Below, piece by piece: positions 25,292 through 34,989 of a stretch of 64,000 nt of DNA. Source of the stretch: Spirochaetales bacterium (GTDB taxonomy: Bacteria > Spirochaetota > Spirochaetia > Sphaerochaetales > Sphaerochaetaceae); NCBI GenBank assembly GCA_018433865.1, contig JAHDQJ010000022.1, positions 1 through 64,000 on the forward strand, read 5' to 3'. Within the stretch, counting starts at the first letter, position 1. Every line of letters begins with the position of its first letter. Position numbers and translations under genes: made by a program. The notes below the pieces were generated by a model. That model was not told where the DNA came from. It saw only the letters and a list, made by a program, of their open reading frames with translations, and searched no databases.

Positions 25292-25630
25292 GTGCTGCAG
25301 ATCATCGGGACCAAATCCTGCATCGGAACGAAGAAGGCACTGCGTTTCTGCAAGGAACGCTCGATACCCCATCAGTTCGTCGACCTGCACCGGCGTGCAC
25401 TTTCAGAGGGCGAATGGGAGAAGGTCTTCCGATCCCTGGAAGCTTCGACTCTCATCGATGAGGCGAGCCAATGGTATCGCAAAGAGGGATACGCATGGAG
25501 GACCTTCGATGCGCGCGAGGAACTACAGGCTCATCCTGAGCTGCTGCGCACGCCGTTGTTGAAATACGCACATGAGGTGGTCGCGGGATTCGATGAGCAG
25601 TTCATCCTGGACCATCGGGGGCAACGATGA
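25292..25630 (+). CDS. ArsC/Spx-like thioredoxin-fold protein
   Basis: 112-residue ArsC-family protein opening MLQIIGTKSCIGTKKAL. It has a single Cys in the first helix region (SCIGTK) and not the CxxC of Spx, and the Arg triad of classical arsenate reductase is not clear. It probably uses glutathione/thioredoxin chemistry or is a regulator of the Spx type; the exact role is unknown. GTG 25292 has GGAGG at 5-base spacing. Its stop overlaps the next ATG (ATGA), so it is coupled to the MBL hydrolase. Confidence 0.75.
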   Translation: MLQIIGTKSCIGTKKALRFCKERSIPHQFVDLHRRALSEGEWEKVFRSLEASTLIDEASQWYRKEGYAWRTFDAREELQAHPELLRTPLLKYAHEVVAGFDEQFILDHRGQR

Positions 25631-26421
25631 TCAGGTTCGCAGTCCTTGGAAGCGGTTCATCAGGCAACAGCTATCTCTTCAGCACCGATCGTTCGTCAGT
25701 GTTGGTGGACGCCGGGTTCAGCTTGAAGGAATTGCGCAGGAGGGCTGCCCTCGCGATACTCGATTTCGAGACAGTCAAAGGACTCTGCCTCACCCACATG
25801 CATCCTGACCACAACCGGGGAGCGGGAGTGTTCGCACGCAAGACGGGAATGCCGGTGCATGTGCACGGAAACCTCGTCACGCATTCTGTGCCGGAGTTCA
25901 CCGCCCTTGGTGTGCCGGAACACTTGGTCAGGACATTCGAGCCCGGTCGGCCATTCGTGGCAGGAGATTTCGTCATCACGGCCTTTCCCACCAGCCATGA
26001 CAGTCCGCACTCGGTAGGTTTCTCGTTGGAAGCGGAAGGACGGTGCCTCACCGTCCTGACCGACACCGGTACGGTGGACGATGGCATGCGGTTCTTCATC
26101 GGACGTTCGGACGTCCTGTTCATCGAAGCGAACCATGACCGGAAGATGCTTGAGGAAGGGCCGTACCCATGGATGCTCAAGCGTCGCATCGCAGGGGAGA
26201 AAGGGCATCTTTCCAATGCCGATACCATCGGTGTCCTCAATGAATCGACGCTTCCCGCGGAAGCATTACTCTATTTCTGTCACCTCTCCAGGGTCAACAA
26301 CCGGCCTGAAGTGTTGGCCAGGGCGTGCGAGCAACACATGACCTGGAAGGGGAACGCCACCATCTGTGAGCATGGGGCGGTGTATAACGGGTGTATCACC
26401 CGGGGAGATTTTGTACCATGA
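25627..26421 (+). CDS. Metallo-beta-lactamase-fold hydrolase, YycJ/WalJ-like
   Basis: 264 residues. The metal motif is THMHPDHNRG (HxHxDH) near residue 57, with FPTSHDSPHSVGF near 121, LTDTGTVDD near 139 and an EANHDRKML near 162. These and the start VLGSGSSGNSYLF match YycJ/WalJ, a putative exonuclease or phosphodiesterase. It overlaps the genes on both sides by 4 bases (ATGA), giving a tightly coupled three-gene operon 25292-28172. Confidence 0.88.
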   Translation: MIRFAVLGSGSSGNSYLFSTDRSSVLVDAGFSLKELRRRAALAILDFETVKGLCLTHMHPDHNRGAGVFARKTGMPVHVHGNLVTHSVPEFTALGVPEHLVRTFEPGRPFVAGDFVITAFPTSHDSPHSVGFSLEAEGRCLTVLTDTGTVDDGMRFFIGRSDVLFIEANHDRKMLEEGPYPWMLKRRIAGEKGHLSNADTIGVLNESTLPAEALLYFCHLSRVNNRPEVLARACEQHMTWKGNATICEHGAVYNGCITRGDFVP

Positions 26422-28172
26422 GACATGAATTGGATGTGTTCACCATACGCCACGCTCTCGAGAGGTCGGCACAAAGACACGGCGAACGGATTGCCATGGC
26501 ACTGATCGGTAACGAGGAAAGCTCGGTGACGTTCGCAGAATTGAAGAAGCAAGTGGATGCGATGGCCACGTACCTCATCGAAGCGGGTATCGAGTCGCAA
26601 GACAAGGTCGCGTTGCTCGGGGAAAGTCAACCTTCATGGGGTGTAGCATACCTCGCGGTGGTCTCGGCCGGTGCGGTTGCCGTCCCCATCCTCCCCGATT
26701 TCTCGGCGAAGGAGATTTCCAGCATCCTCGCGCACAGTGGCGCGAAGGCGATCGTCGTCTCATCCAAACTGTTTGAGAAGAGCGTGCCTTTCAGTTCGGA
26801 TGCATCGAACCTGGTGATGCGGATGGATGACTTGTTCGAGATCCCGAAACCGATCTTTCCGAGCCTCGTCTCGAACAGGGAATTCCAGAGTGCCCCGGGA
26901 CGGGACATGTTGCGGACGAAATCCGATGCAAAGCGCATCGCGCAAAGGACTTCCGGGGAAGATGACCTTGTCTCCATCATCTATACCAGCGGTACGACCG
27001 GATCCTCGAAGGGCGTGATGCTCACCAACCGCAATCTTACCAGCAATGCATCGGCGTGTGTCCGTCAATTCTTCAAGATCACGACGGGGATGCGATTCCT
27101 TTCCATCCTTCCGCTTTCGCACTCCTATGAATTCACCATCGGTTTCCTGCTTCCCCTCATCACAGGATGTGAGATCCATTATCTGGGAAAGACTCCAGCC
27201 GCGAGCATCCTGCTCCCCGCGATGAAGCGGATCAGACCGCATGTCATGCTCTCCGTGCCCCTGCTCATCGAGAAGATCTACCGCAGCTCGGTCGTCCCGC
27301 AAATCGCAGGCAATCCGCGGTTGAGCGAACTGTACAAGAAACCCCTGTTCAGGCGATTCATCAACAGCGTCATCGGCAAGAAATTGAAGAGAACCTTCGG
27401 GGGACACCTGAAGTTCTTCGGTGTCGGTGGCGCAGCATTGGACAAGGATGTCGAGAACTTCCTGAAGGAGGCGAAGTTCCCCTATGCGATCGGATACGGA
27501 CTTACCGAGACCGCGCCGCTCCTGGCGGGTTCCGGCCCGAAGCAGACCAAGCCGACGACCGTCGGATATGCGGTGAAGGGAATCCAGCTGCGCATCGATG
27601 ATCCCGATCCCGAGACCAAGGTCGGGGAGATCGTTGCCAAGGGGCCGAACGTCATGCAAGGCTATTATGAGAATCCCTCCCTGACTGCTGAGGTATTTAC
27701 CGCTGACGGTTGGTTCAAGACAGGGGATCTCGGCATCATCGAGCGCAACCGGCTTTCGATCAAGGGGCGGAAGAAGACCATGATCCTCGGTCCCAGCGGA
27801 GAGAACATCTATCCTGAGTTGATCGAGACACTGATCAACAACAGGCCTTACGTGCAGGAGTCCCTCGTGCTTTCGGACGAAGGAGGTCTCGCGGCGATGA
27901 TCAAGCTTGATCTCGAGCTGATGGCAGAGAACCTGAAGATTTCGGTCCAGGATGCGAAAGAGAGTGCGGCGACTTATCTTGTTCACCTCAAGGAAGAGGT
28001 GAACAAGGAGTTGAGCTCGTTCAGCAGGATCCGGGATGTATCGCTCCAGGACGAACCGTTCCAGAGAACGCCGACGATGAAGATCAAGCGGTATCTCTAT
28101 CAGATACGGAACAGGGGAAGACAGGAGAAGGAAGTTCCCGCGGACAAGCCGAAAGAGCCGGAAGGGAACTAG
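26418..28172 (+). CDS. AMP-dependent acyl-CoA synthetase/ligase
   Basis: 584-residue ANL enzyme, long-chain fatty-acid type. Motifs: IIYTSGTTGSSKGVMLTN near residue 190, GYGLTETAPLL near 362, GDLGIIERNRLSIKGRKKT near 435 and ENIYPELIETL near 462, with a long Lys/Glu-rich C-terminus. It resembles the ligase at 8906-10648 in domain order, so the organism has at least two. ATG 26418 overlaps the MBL gene stop. Confidence 0.87.
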   Translation: MRHELDVFTIRHALERSAQRHGERIAMALIGNEESSVTFAELKKQVDAMATYLIEAGIESQDKVALLGESQPSWGVAYLAVVSAGAVAVPILPDFSAKEISSILAHSGAKAIVVSSKLFEKSVPFSSDASNLVMRMDDLFEIPKPIFPSLVSNREFQSAPGRDMLRTKSDAKRIAQRTSGEDDLVSIIYTSGTTGSSKGVMLTNRNLTSNASACVRQFFKITTGMRFLSILPLSHSYEFTIGFLLPLITGCEIHYLGKTPAASILLPAMKRIRPHVMLSVPLLIEKIYRSSVVPQIAGNPRLSELYKKPLFRRFINSVIGKKLKRTFGGHLKFFGVGGAALDKDVENFLKEAKFPYAIGYGLTETAPLLAGSGPKQTKPTTVGYAVKGIQLRIDDPDPETKVGEIVAKGPNVMQGYYENPSLTAEVFTADGWFKTGDLGIIERNRLSIKGRKKTMILGPSGENIYPELIETLINNRPYVQESLVLSDEGGLAAMIKLDLELMAENLKISVQDAKESAATYLVHLKEEVNKELSSFSRIRDVSLQDEPFQRTPTMKIKRYLYQIRNRGRQEKEVPADKPKEPEGN

Positions 28173-28181
28173 GGTCCTTCC

Positions 28182-28210
28182 TTGCAGAAGACATCTCATT
28201 GTGTTATACA
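28182..28210 (+). promoter_or_regulatory. Promoter of DAHP synthase operon
   Basis: TTGCAG (28182-28187), 17 bases, TATACA (28205-28210). Confidence 0.55.
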
Positions 28211-28233
28211 GGGGACGGAGGCCCCCATCCGCC

Positions 28234-29292
28234 ATGTTGAAACATATCGATATCAGAATCAGCAGCGTGGAACCGCTGGTGAGCCCGGAAGCATTGGCCG
28301 CCCGCTATCCGGTTTCCGAGGAGCTCACGCAGAGCATCCTCGCATCGCGTCGGCGGGTCAACGATATCATCCAGGGAAAGGACGATCGGCTCCTTGCGAT
28401 CGTGGGACCTTGTTCCCTGCACGATCCTGACGCCGCCCTCGATTATGCGAGGCACCTGAAGGTCCTTGCCGAGGAAGTCTCGGACAAGATGTTCGTGGTG
28501 ATGCGTACCTACTTCGAGAAACCGAGGACGATCGGGGGATGGAAGGGGTTGATCCTTGATCCGTCGATGAACGGTTCCTACGATATCCAGAAGGGAATCG
28601 AGACAGCCCGGAAACTGTTGATCGATATCGTGAGCATGGGCGTTCCCGTCGGATGCGAGATGCTCGACCCCATCGTTCCCCAGTATATCGACGAGATGCT
28701 CTCCTGGTGTTCCATCGGGGCAAGGACGACCGAGAGCCAGACCCACAGGACGTTGGCCAGCGGCATGTCGGTGGCGGTCGGATTCAAGAACAGTACCAGC
28801 GGTGAGATCGCTACGGCGGTCAATGCGATCAAGAGTGCCCGGCAAAGCGCCGCGTTCATCGGAATCGACAAGAGTGGGAACACCGCGATCTACAGGACCA
28901 CGGGAAATGACTGCGGACACCTGATCCTCCGGGGGGGAGACCACGCTCCCAATTATTATGAGGAGGATGTCGAGGCCGCTGCAGCATTGATGGAGAAGAT
29001 GTCACTCCCTCCCTCCATCATCATCGATTGCAGTCATGCGAATTCCCGCAAGGATGCCAAGCGGCAGAAACGGGTATTGCGCGCGGTGATCGACCAGGTC
29101 GTCTGGGGAAAGAGCGAGATCAAGGGCTTCATGATCGAGAGCAACCTGGTTCCCGGTTGCCAAGCCATTCCGGCCGATCCGAAGGATCTTGTCTATGGAC
29201 TGTCGGTTACCGACAACTGCATCGGATGGGAAGAAACCGAGGAGGCCTTGCGGAAAGCCGCGGCCGTCCTGAGGAATGGGAAACAGGAATAG
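28234..29292 (+). CDS. 3-deoxy-7-phosphoheptulonate synthase (AroG/F/H type)
   Basis: 352-residue class Ia DAHP synthase, first step of the shikimate pathway: PEP plus erythrose 4-phosphate. Signatures: AIVGPCSLHDPDAAL near residue 56, MRTYFEKPRTIGGWKG near 90, GARTTESQTHR near 168, VGFKNSTSGEI near 188, and IIDCSHANSRKD near 265. The isoform-specific feedback site cannot be assigned from inspection. ATG 28234 is 12 bases after GGAGG; homologues start similarly with IRISSVEPLVSP. Confidence 0.92.
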   Translation: MLKHIDIRISSVEPLVSPEALAARYPVSEELTQSILASRRRVNDIIQGKDDRLLAIVGPCSLHDPDAALDYARHLKVLAEEVSDKMFVVMRTYFEKPRTIGGWKGLILDPSMNGSYDIQKGIETARKLLIDIVSMGVPVGCEMLDPIVPQYIDEMLSWCSIGARTTESQTHRTLASGMSVAVGFKNSTSGEIATAVNAIKSARQSAAFIGIDKSGNTAIYRTTGNDCGHLILRGGDHAPNYYEEDVEAAAALMEKMSLPPSIIIDCSHANSRKDAKRQKRVLRAVIDQVVWGKSEIKGFMIESNLVPGCQAIPADPKDLVYGLSVTDNCIGWEETEEALRKAAAVLRNGKQE

Positions 29293-29303
29293 GAGGCAGT
29301 CAT

Positions 29304-29858
29304 ATGAGTGAAATTCGGATACTGGTGGCCCTGGCTGAGGGATTCGAGGAGATCGAAGCGCTCGCTCCGGTGGATATCTTCAGGCGGGCAGGCTATGAAG
29401 TCGTCCTCGCCGGTGTGAACGGGATGGAAATCCGCGGTACCCACGATATCATCGTGAAGTGTGACAAGCGCATCGAGGACGTGGGCGTCGAGTTCGATGC
29501 GATGGTCATCCCCGGAGGAGGGCTCGGGTCCAAGAACCTCGCGGCCTCGTGGGAAGTGAACGAGAAGATGCTGCTGATCGCGAACAACGGAGCGGTGCTC
29601 GGTTCCATCTGCGCGGCTCCTGCGGTGGTACTCGGACCTGCCGGCATGCTCGAGGGACACAAGGCGGTCTGTTTTCCCGGAGCAGAGTCCAACTATCCAG
29701 GATTCGAGTTCGGTACCGAACGGGTCTGCGTCGACGGCAACCTGATCACCGCCCGTGCGGCGGGATGTGCCATCGAGTTCGCATTGGCAATCGTGGAGAA
29801 ACTTTCGGGAAGTGAGAAAGCCAACTCACTCGCGAAGAGGATACTGTTCAACAGATAA
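29304..29858 (+). CDS. DJ-1/PfpI family protein
   Basis: 184-residue class I glutamine-amidotransferase-like protein of the DJ-1 type. The nucleophile Cys sits in GSICAAPAVV near residue 107 and the partner Glu in EGFEEIEAL near 15-17. Members act as glyoxalase/deglycase or chaperone-like proteins; the role is not certain here. It lies 11 bases after the DAHP synthase gene with AGGAGG at 29291-29296. Confidence 0.85.
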   Translation: MSEIRILVALAEGFEEIEALAPVDIFRRAGYEVVLAGVNGMEIRGTHDIIVKCDKRIEDVGVEFDAMVIPGGGLGSKNLAASWEVNEKMLLIANNGAVLGSICAAPAVVLGPAGMLEGHKAVCFPGAESNYPGFEFGTERVCVDGNLITARAAGCAIEFALAIVEKLSGSEKANSLAKRILFNR

Positions 29859-29887
29859 CGGTCGATCGAACCGGAGGAACACAGGAT

Positions 29888-31399
29888 ATGCACGTGGGTT
29901 TTGACAACGAGAAGTATCTGCGTGAGCAGACGCAGGCGATCTTGCAGAGGATGCAACAGTGCGACGGGAAGCTGTATCTCGAGTGCGGAGGGAAGCTGCT
30001 GTTTGATTATCATGCGTCACGAGTGCTCCCCGGGTTCGATCCGAATGTGAAGATGCGGGTCTTCCAGACACTGAAGGATAAGCTCGATGTCATCATCTGC
30101 ATCTATGCTGAGGACATCGAGCGCCGTAAGATCCGCAGCGATTTCGGCATCACCTACGACACCGACGTGTTCAAGATGATCGATGACTTCGCCGACTGGG
30201 GAATCGCGGTGACTCGCGTGGTGATCACCCGGTTCAATGGGCAACCCTCAGCGATCCAGTTCAAGAACCGACTCAACAGGCGAGGCATACAAGTCGTGAC
30301 GCACAAGGCCACGAACGGGTATCCGACGGATGTGGATGCGATCGTGAGCGACGACGGCTATGGTGCGAACCCCTATATCGAGACCGAACATCCGGTGGTC
30401 ATCGTCACCGCCCCGGGGCCGGGAAGCGGAAAGCTCGCAACCTGTCTCTCCCAGCTCTATCATGATTATCGCAGGGGGGTGAAGAGCGGATACGCGAAGT
30501 TCGAGACCTTCCCGATCTGGAACCTTCCGATCGACCATCCCGTCAACGTGGCGTATGAGGCGGCGACCGCAGATATCGGGGATGTGAACCAGATCGATCA
30601 CTTCCAGCTCTCCGCGTATGGGGTACAGGCTGTGAACTATACACGGGACATGGAAGCTTTTCCCCTGTTGAAGCGTATCCTCGAGAAAATCACACAACAA
30701 TCCGCGCTCTACAAATCGCCTACGGACATGGGAGTGAACCGCTGTGGTTTCGGTATCGTCGATGACCAGGTGGTACGTGCGGCCGCATGCCAGGAGATCA
30801 TCCGGAGGTATTTCGCTTCAGCCTGCGATTATGCCCGGGGAATCGGTTCCCTTGAGGCCATCAACCGGATCAAACTGTTGATGGAGACACTCGGGCTCAC
30901 CACGGCGATGCGGACGACCGTCGGTGCGGCGGAGGAAGCTCTCAAGCGAGCGGTTGCGAAGGGCAAGGGCCGCGACGGGATCGTGTGTGCAGCGGCGATG
31001 GAACTCCCGGACGGTACGGTGGTGACCGGCTCGAATTCTGAGATCCTGCATGCCTCATCCGCGTTGGTGCTCAACGCTGCCAAGCGCTTGGCAGGAATCC
31101 CGAAAGCCATCGATCTCATCCCCAAGCAGACCATCGAGTCGATCAGGCACCTGAAACGGGATGTCCTGAGCGGGAGGAGGGTCAGCCTGGATCTCGATGA
31201 GACCCTCATCTGTCTTGCGATGTCCGCACCGATCAATCCTTCGGCCCAATACGCATTGGAGAAGCTCCCGTTGCTGCGTGGTTGTGAAGTCCATCTGACG
31301 CATCTTCCGTCGGTCGGGGATTCGAACGGACTGAGGAAATTGGGCCTGAACACGACCAGCGAGCCCAAGTTTCCCTCCGCGAATCTGCTTGATGAGTGA
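29888..31399 (+). CDS. DUF1846 family protein
   Basis: 503-residue protein of the DUF1846 family, known structurally from streptococci as an oligomeric protein with a Rossmann-like domain and unassigned chemistry. Clear family blocks are LYLECGGKLLFDYHASRVLPGFDPN near 30-54, VVIVTAPGPGSGKLATCLSQLY near 172 and DMGVNRCGFGI near 281. The GPGSGK loop suggests phosphate binding. Third gene of the aro operon, 29 bases after the DJ-1 gene. Confidence 0.85.
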   Translation: MHVGFDNEKYLREQTQAILQRMQQCDGKLYLECGGKLLFDYHASRVLPGFDPNVKMRVFQTLKDKLDVIICIYAEDIERRKIRSDFGITYDTDVFKMIDDFADWGIAVTRVVITRFNGQPSAIQFKNRLNRRGIQVVTHKATNGYPTDVDAIVSDDGYGANPYIETEHPVVIVTAPGPGSGKLATCLSQLYHDYRRGVKSGYAKFETFPIWNLPIDHPVNVAYEAATADIGDVNQIDHFQLSAYGVQAVNYTRDMEAFPLLKRILEKITQQSALYKSPTDMGVNRCGFGIVDDQVVRAAACQEIIRRYFASACDYARGIGSLEAINRIKLLMETLGLTTAMRTTVGAAEEALKRAVAKGKGRDGIVCAAAMELPDGTVVTGSNSEILHASSALVLNAAKRLAGIPKAIDLIPKQTIESIRHLKRDVLSGRRVSLDLDETLICLAMSAPINPSAQYALEKLPLLRGCEVHLTHLPSVGDSNGLRKLGLNTTSEPKFPSANLLDE

Positions 31400-31419
31400 A
31401 CGAAGGAACCCGATTCCTC

Positions 31420-31448
31420 TTCACAGCGTCTATCTTGTGCGCTACAAT
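31420..31448 (+). promoter_or_regulatory. Promoter of the 31465 kinase-like gene
   Basis: TTCACA (31420-31425), 17 bases, TACAAT (31443-31448). It leaves a very short leader to the AGGAGG and ATG at 31465. Confidence 0.55.
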
Positions 31449-31464
31449 GGCGTAGGAGGATGCC

Positions 31465-32103
31465 ATGGGCACAAAGACGGTCATCACCATCAGCAGACAG
31501 TTCGGCAGCGGAGGACGTGAGGTCGGCCGGATGGTCGCCGAACGCCTCGACATACCTTTCTACGACAGCATATTGATCAACATGGCTGCGGAGAAGAGCG
31601 GGATGAGCAAGCAGGTGCTCGAGAATCTCGATGAGAAGGCGGCCAGCCGATTCCTCTATACCATTCCCACGAGCATACCGACACTCGGACATGCTGCGAC
31701 CGCTGTCTACAACATGCCGCTCAGCGACACGCTCTTCCTTACCGAGTATGAGATCATCAAGCAGCTTGCCGATAGCGGACCGTGCGTGATCGTAGGGCGT
31801 TGTTCCGATTACATCCTGAAGGATCATCCCGATCATCTTTCCGTGTTCATACACGCACCCGAGGAGGCGAGGGCCAAGAGGATCGCCGATTATGAGCATA
31901 TCGAGACCAAGGAAGCGCTTTCACGCATCTCCAAGTATGACAAGGAGCGTCGCAAGTACCATGATTATTACGCTGCGGGAACCTGGGGGAACGCCGCGTT
32001 CTATGACCTTACCGTCAATTCCTCGATCCTCGGGGTGGCAGGAACCGCAGGATTGATCGTCAAGTTCGTAGAGGAATCGGGTACGTACGCACAGACCACT
32101 TGA
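31465..32103 (+). CDS. Cytidylate kinase-like family protein
   Basis: 212-residue member of the cytidylate-kinase-like group, which begins ITISRQFGSGGREVGRMVAERL (residues 7-28) followed by FYD. The P-loop has Arg instead of Lys. A lid-like Arg region is present (EARAKRIADYEH near 132). Nucleotide substrate is unknown; the group is common in clostridia and spirochaetes. AGGAGG precedes the ATG, and a promoter precedes it directly. Followed by the bidirectional terminator at 32128-32162. Confidence 0.8.
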   Translation: MGTKTVITISRQFGSGGREVGRMVAERLDIPFYDSILINMAAEKSGMSKQVLENLDEKAASRFLYTIPTSIPTLGHAATAVYNMPLSDTLFLTEYEIIKQLADSGPCVIVGRCSDYILKDHPDHLSVFIHAPEEARAKRIADYEHIETKEALSRISKYDKERRKYHDYYAAGTWGNAAFYDLTVNSSILGVAGTAGLIVKFVEESGTYAQTT

Positions 32104-32127
32104 TCGAAAAATATCGAAAGACAGGAT

Positions 32128-32162
32128 GAAAAAAGGGGGTTGCCTTCTGCAGGCACCCCCTC
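32128..32162 (-). terminator. Terminator of ackA, probably bidirectional
   Basis: GGGGGTTGCC (32135-32144) pairs with GGCACCCCC (32152-32160), one bulge. On the minus strand it is followed by six T; on the plus strand by a weaker T-rich run. It separates two convergent genes. Confidence 0.8.
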
Positions 32163-32182
32163 GTCTTCTTGTCGAATTTCCC

Positions 32183-33517
32183 TCAACGTGGCAATGCGAG
32201 TATGTTCTTCAGCTCGGGACGTTTCTTGAGATCGAGCTCAAGAGCTGCTGCCCTGGCCTTGTTCACATAGTCCTTGTGCTGGAATGAGTAGGTGAAGTTG
32301 ATGTGGACATCGTAGGTTCCGTTCATCAGTGCATAGGCATCTTCGGTCATCACCAGTTCCTCGTCGGTGGGGATGACGAAGATCTTGGTCGGTGAATCGG
32401 CGGTGCTGATCTCAAGCTCCGCATTGCGGCAGGTGGCGATCCTGTTCTTCTCAAGGTCGAGCTTGATCCCCAAGATATCCAGTCCCTTGGTGGCGCCCTC
32501 ACGGATATGGGGAGCCATCTCCCCGACACCCGCGGTGTAGACCACCGCATCGACTCTTCCGAGCATCGCAGCGTAGGCTCCGATATACTTTTTCAACCGA
32601 TAGCACTCCATCGCGATCGCAAGCTTGGCCTTCTCGTTCCCGGCCGCCGCCTCATCGCGTACATCGCGCCGGTCAGACATTCCGCAGATACCGACCAAGC
32701 CGCTTTTCTTGTTGAGGGAAGTATCCATCTCCTTTGCACTCATGCCGGTCCGGTTCATCACATAGGGGAGGATCGCAGGATCGAGGTCACCAGAACGCGT
32801 GCCCATCACCAAGCCTTCGAGGGGAGTGAGTCCCATGCTCGTGTCGACTCCGACACCGTTGCGGACAGCGGAGACCGATGCACCGTTTCCGATGTGGCAG
32901 ATGATGAGGTTCGTATCCTTGGGATCCTTGCCAAGGAGGACCGAAGCTCGCTTGGCGGTATAGACATAGCTGGTACCGTGGAAGCCATAGCGACGGACAT
33001 TGAACGTGGAATACCAATCATAGGGAACCGCATACATGAAGGCTTCGGGAGGCATGGTCTGGTGCCAGGCGGTATCCATGACGATCGCGTGGGGCACTTC
33101 GGGCATGACCTTGCGGGCAGCCTCGATACCCATGATGTTCGCAGGCATGTGCAACGGCCCGAGGGGGATCAGTTCCTTCAGGTGTGCGATGACTGTATCA
33201 TCAGCCAATGCCGATTGCTTGAACAGCTCGCCACCGTGGAGGACTCGGTGGCCCACCGCGCTGATCTCTTTCACATCCTTGATCACACCATGCAACGGAT
33301 CGAGGAGCATCTTGATGATCAGCTCGATCGCCTCCTTGTGTGTCGGACAGGAAACTTTCTCGGAATATTCTCCGTTCCCCGTGGTCTTGTGCTCTATCAC
33401 CGAGTAATCCAAGCCTATGCGTTCGACAACACCTACTGCGAGTACCGCTTTGTTGTTCCAGTCATATACCTGATACTTTGCGGACGAGCTACCGCAATTG
33501 AGCGTGAGAATAACCAT
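32183..33517 (-). CDS. ackA: Acetate kinase
   Basis: 444-residue enzyme interconverting acetyl phosphate and acetate with ATP formation, central to fermentative energy gain. Signatures: [16 protein letters not shown] at the N-terminus, VGHRVLHGG near residue 85, DTAWHQTMP near 145, YGFHGTSY near 173 and GNGASV near 207. It is somewhat longer than usual AckA because of a C-terminal part after residue 390 ([19 protein letters not shown]). No pta next to it. ATG 33517 follows TAGGAGG. Confidence 0.94.
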   Translation of the reverse strand: MVILTLNCGSSSAKYQVYDWNNKAVLAVGVVERIGLDYSVIEHKTTGNGEYSEKVSCPTHKEAIELIIKMLLDPLHGVIKDVKEISAVGHRVLHGGELFKQSALADDTVIAHLKELIPLGPLHMPANIMGIEAARKVMPEVPHAIVMDTAWHQTMPPEAFMYAVPYDWYSTFNVRRYGFHGTSYVYTAKRASVLLGKDPKDTNLIICHIGNGASVSAVRNGVGVDTSMGLTPLEGLVMGTRSGDLDPAILPYVMNRTGMSAKEMDTSLNKKSGLVGICGMSDRRDVRDEAAAGNEKAKLAIAMECYRLKKYIGAYAAMLGRVDAVVYTAGVGEMAPHIREGATKGLDILGIKLDLEKNRIATCRNAELEISTADSPTKIFVIPTDEELVMTEDAYALMNGTYDVHINFTYSFQHKDYVNKARAAALELDLKKRPELKNILALPR

Positions 33518-33648
33518 GCAGACCTCCTACCAGTCCCTATGAAACATTTCTTGGCGTATTGCTTACAGCCAACACCCATACTGACATGGCAGATGTAAAA
33601 AATCAATGGATTCGATGCAACAGAAGTCAATTTTACGTCCTTATCGAT

Positions 33649-34989
33649 ATGAGCGTGGGATGTCGTATTCCGATCGTGATCATGTTGATGCTTGCCTTGC
33701 AATGGCAATTCACCTGGGCCTCCGGAGAGGCCGCGAAGGCAACGGTGAGTGCAAGTTCCCACCATATGCGGACCAGCTGGTCCCAACAGCTTGAGTGGGA
33801 AAAGTACTTGACCATACAATGGGAAGCCTCCTTGGATTTCCGATTCCACGATGTGGGCAAGCCAATTTCGCCACGATCGGACTTCCGTATCCATGTGCAA
33901 GGTTCACCATTCTTCTCCCTTCCCTTGGTGATCGGCGATATTACCGATGACACACGGATTCGGCCTCTGATCGAACCTGACATGGAAAGGCAACAGCGCA
34001 TCAGCCGGTTCGGGGACCCGTTGCAGGGCAGTGTGACAACTGTCCAAGACAGTGCGTTCGCCCTTACGCTCCTGCGCACTGAAAGACAGGCGATCCATCT
34101 GTTTTTCAAGACACCGAGAAGTGATGATGGGGGAGAAGCCTTCTCTGGCGTGGTCTGTGAACTGGCCGGACAGGACATGTTGCTGCATGTGGCGGCTAGT
34201 GCGATCGGACAGAGAGCGAGACCGATGCCCAAGTGGATGTACGATCACCTCCTGCTGCCGATCACCAATGGATCGGTCGGGTATGTCTCATGCACCAAAG
34301 GGACACGGACAAGCTCCCGACGATTTCATCTTGGTGCATCGACGCTCTTCCGCTTTGCGTGGGACCGATGGCACGGATTCGCCTTCGGCTCCCTGGCAGA
34401 GTTGGAATGCTCCGGTCGGTCATTGAGGATGACCGTGAAGGTTTCGAGGAACTCACCGTATGCCGGACACATCAGGACCGGGAAGGTCGTTCCCATGCGT
34501 TCCCGTCACGCAACGCTCGATTTTCTTCTTCCGTCCGCCACGATCTCGCTCAGGTATGGGGATGCGCTCTATCGTCCGGGTGTCTACGCCGGTACGAGCC
34601 AGCGAAGGGTCACGGAATATGAGTTCGAGGCAAGAACGAGAATTTCCGGCGCGACGTTGGCGATGGGAGTGACGAGAAAGGTGGAGTGGACCCCAAGGGG
34701 AGAATTTACCTCCTCCTGGGAGTCGTTCATGTCCTGCCAAGCTTCGATCGGACCGGTTGTCCTGCGTCTCGAACCATGCATGACATGGAGCGGGGACATC
34801 ACATGCGGCGGATCGTTCGATCTCGATGTCCCGATGGACCGGAAGGTTTGGTATGGGATTGCTTTCAGCCACAAGGCAGGCAAGACACTTCTCACGCTCA
34901 GGTGGACGTGGGTGTTGCCCGTAGGGTCGATTCACGTGGCATTCGACGGGGAGGGCGGATGCAAGGTCACCTATTCCATCGCCCGATGA
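33649..34989 (+). CDS. Exported protein of unknown function
   Basis: 446 residues with a signal peptide (MSVGCRIPIVIMLMLALQWQF, cleavage near Ala-Ser-Gly at 23-25). The mature protein is rich in amphipathic beta-strand pattern (LDFRFHDVG, LRMTVKVSRN, TLDFLLPSATISLRYG, FDLDVPMD, VLPVGSIHVAFDGE) ending in ...YSIAR, which suggests a periplasmic or outer-membrane beta-structure, but there is no terminal Phe/Trp barrel signal. No family recognised. No ribosome site is seen at ATG 33649; upstream starts (33586, 33559) are also poor. It overlaps murB by 23 bases on the opposite strand. Confidence 0.6.
   Translation: MSVGCRIPIVIMLMLALQWQFTWASGEAAKATVSASSHHMRTSWSQQLEWEKYLTIQWEASLDFRFHDVGKPISPRSDFRIHVQGSPFFSLPLVIGDITDDTRIRPLIEPDMERQQRISRFGDPLQGSVTTVQDSAFALTLLRTERQAIHLFFKTPRSDDGGEAFSGVVCELAGQDMLLHVAASAIGQRARPMPKWMYDHLLLPITNGSVGYVSCTKGTRTSSRRFHLGASTLFRFAWDRWHGFAFGSLAELECSGRSLRMTVKVSRNSPYAGHIRTGKVVPMRSRHATLDFLLPSATISLRYGDALYRPGVYAGTSQRRVTEYEFEARTRISGATLAMGVTRKVEWTPRGEFTSSWESFMSCQASIGPVVLRLEPCMTWSGDITCGGSFDLDVPMDRKVWYGIAFSHKAGKTLLTLRWTWVLPVGSIHVAFDGEGGCKVTYSIAR

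Noticed and set aside
30397-31399. DUF1846 protein as a P-loop NTPase
   Set aside because: A single GPGSGK stretch is not accompanied by a Walker B motif, and the family has no known NTPase activity.
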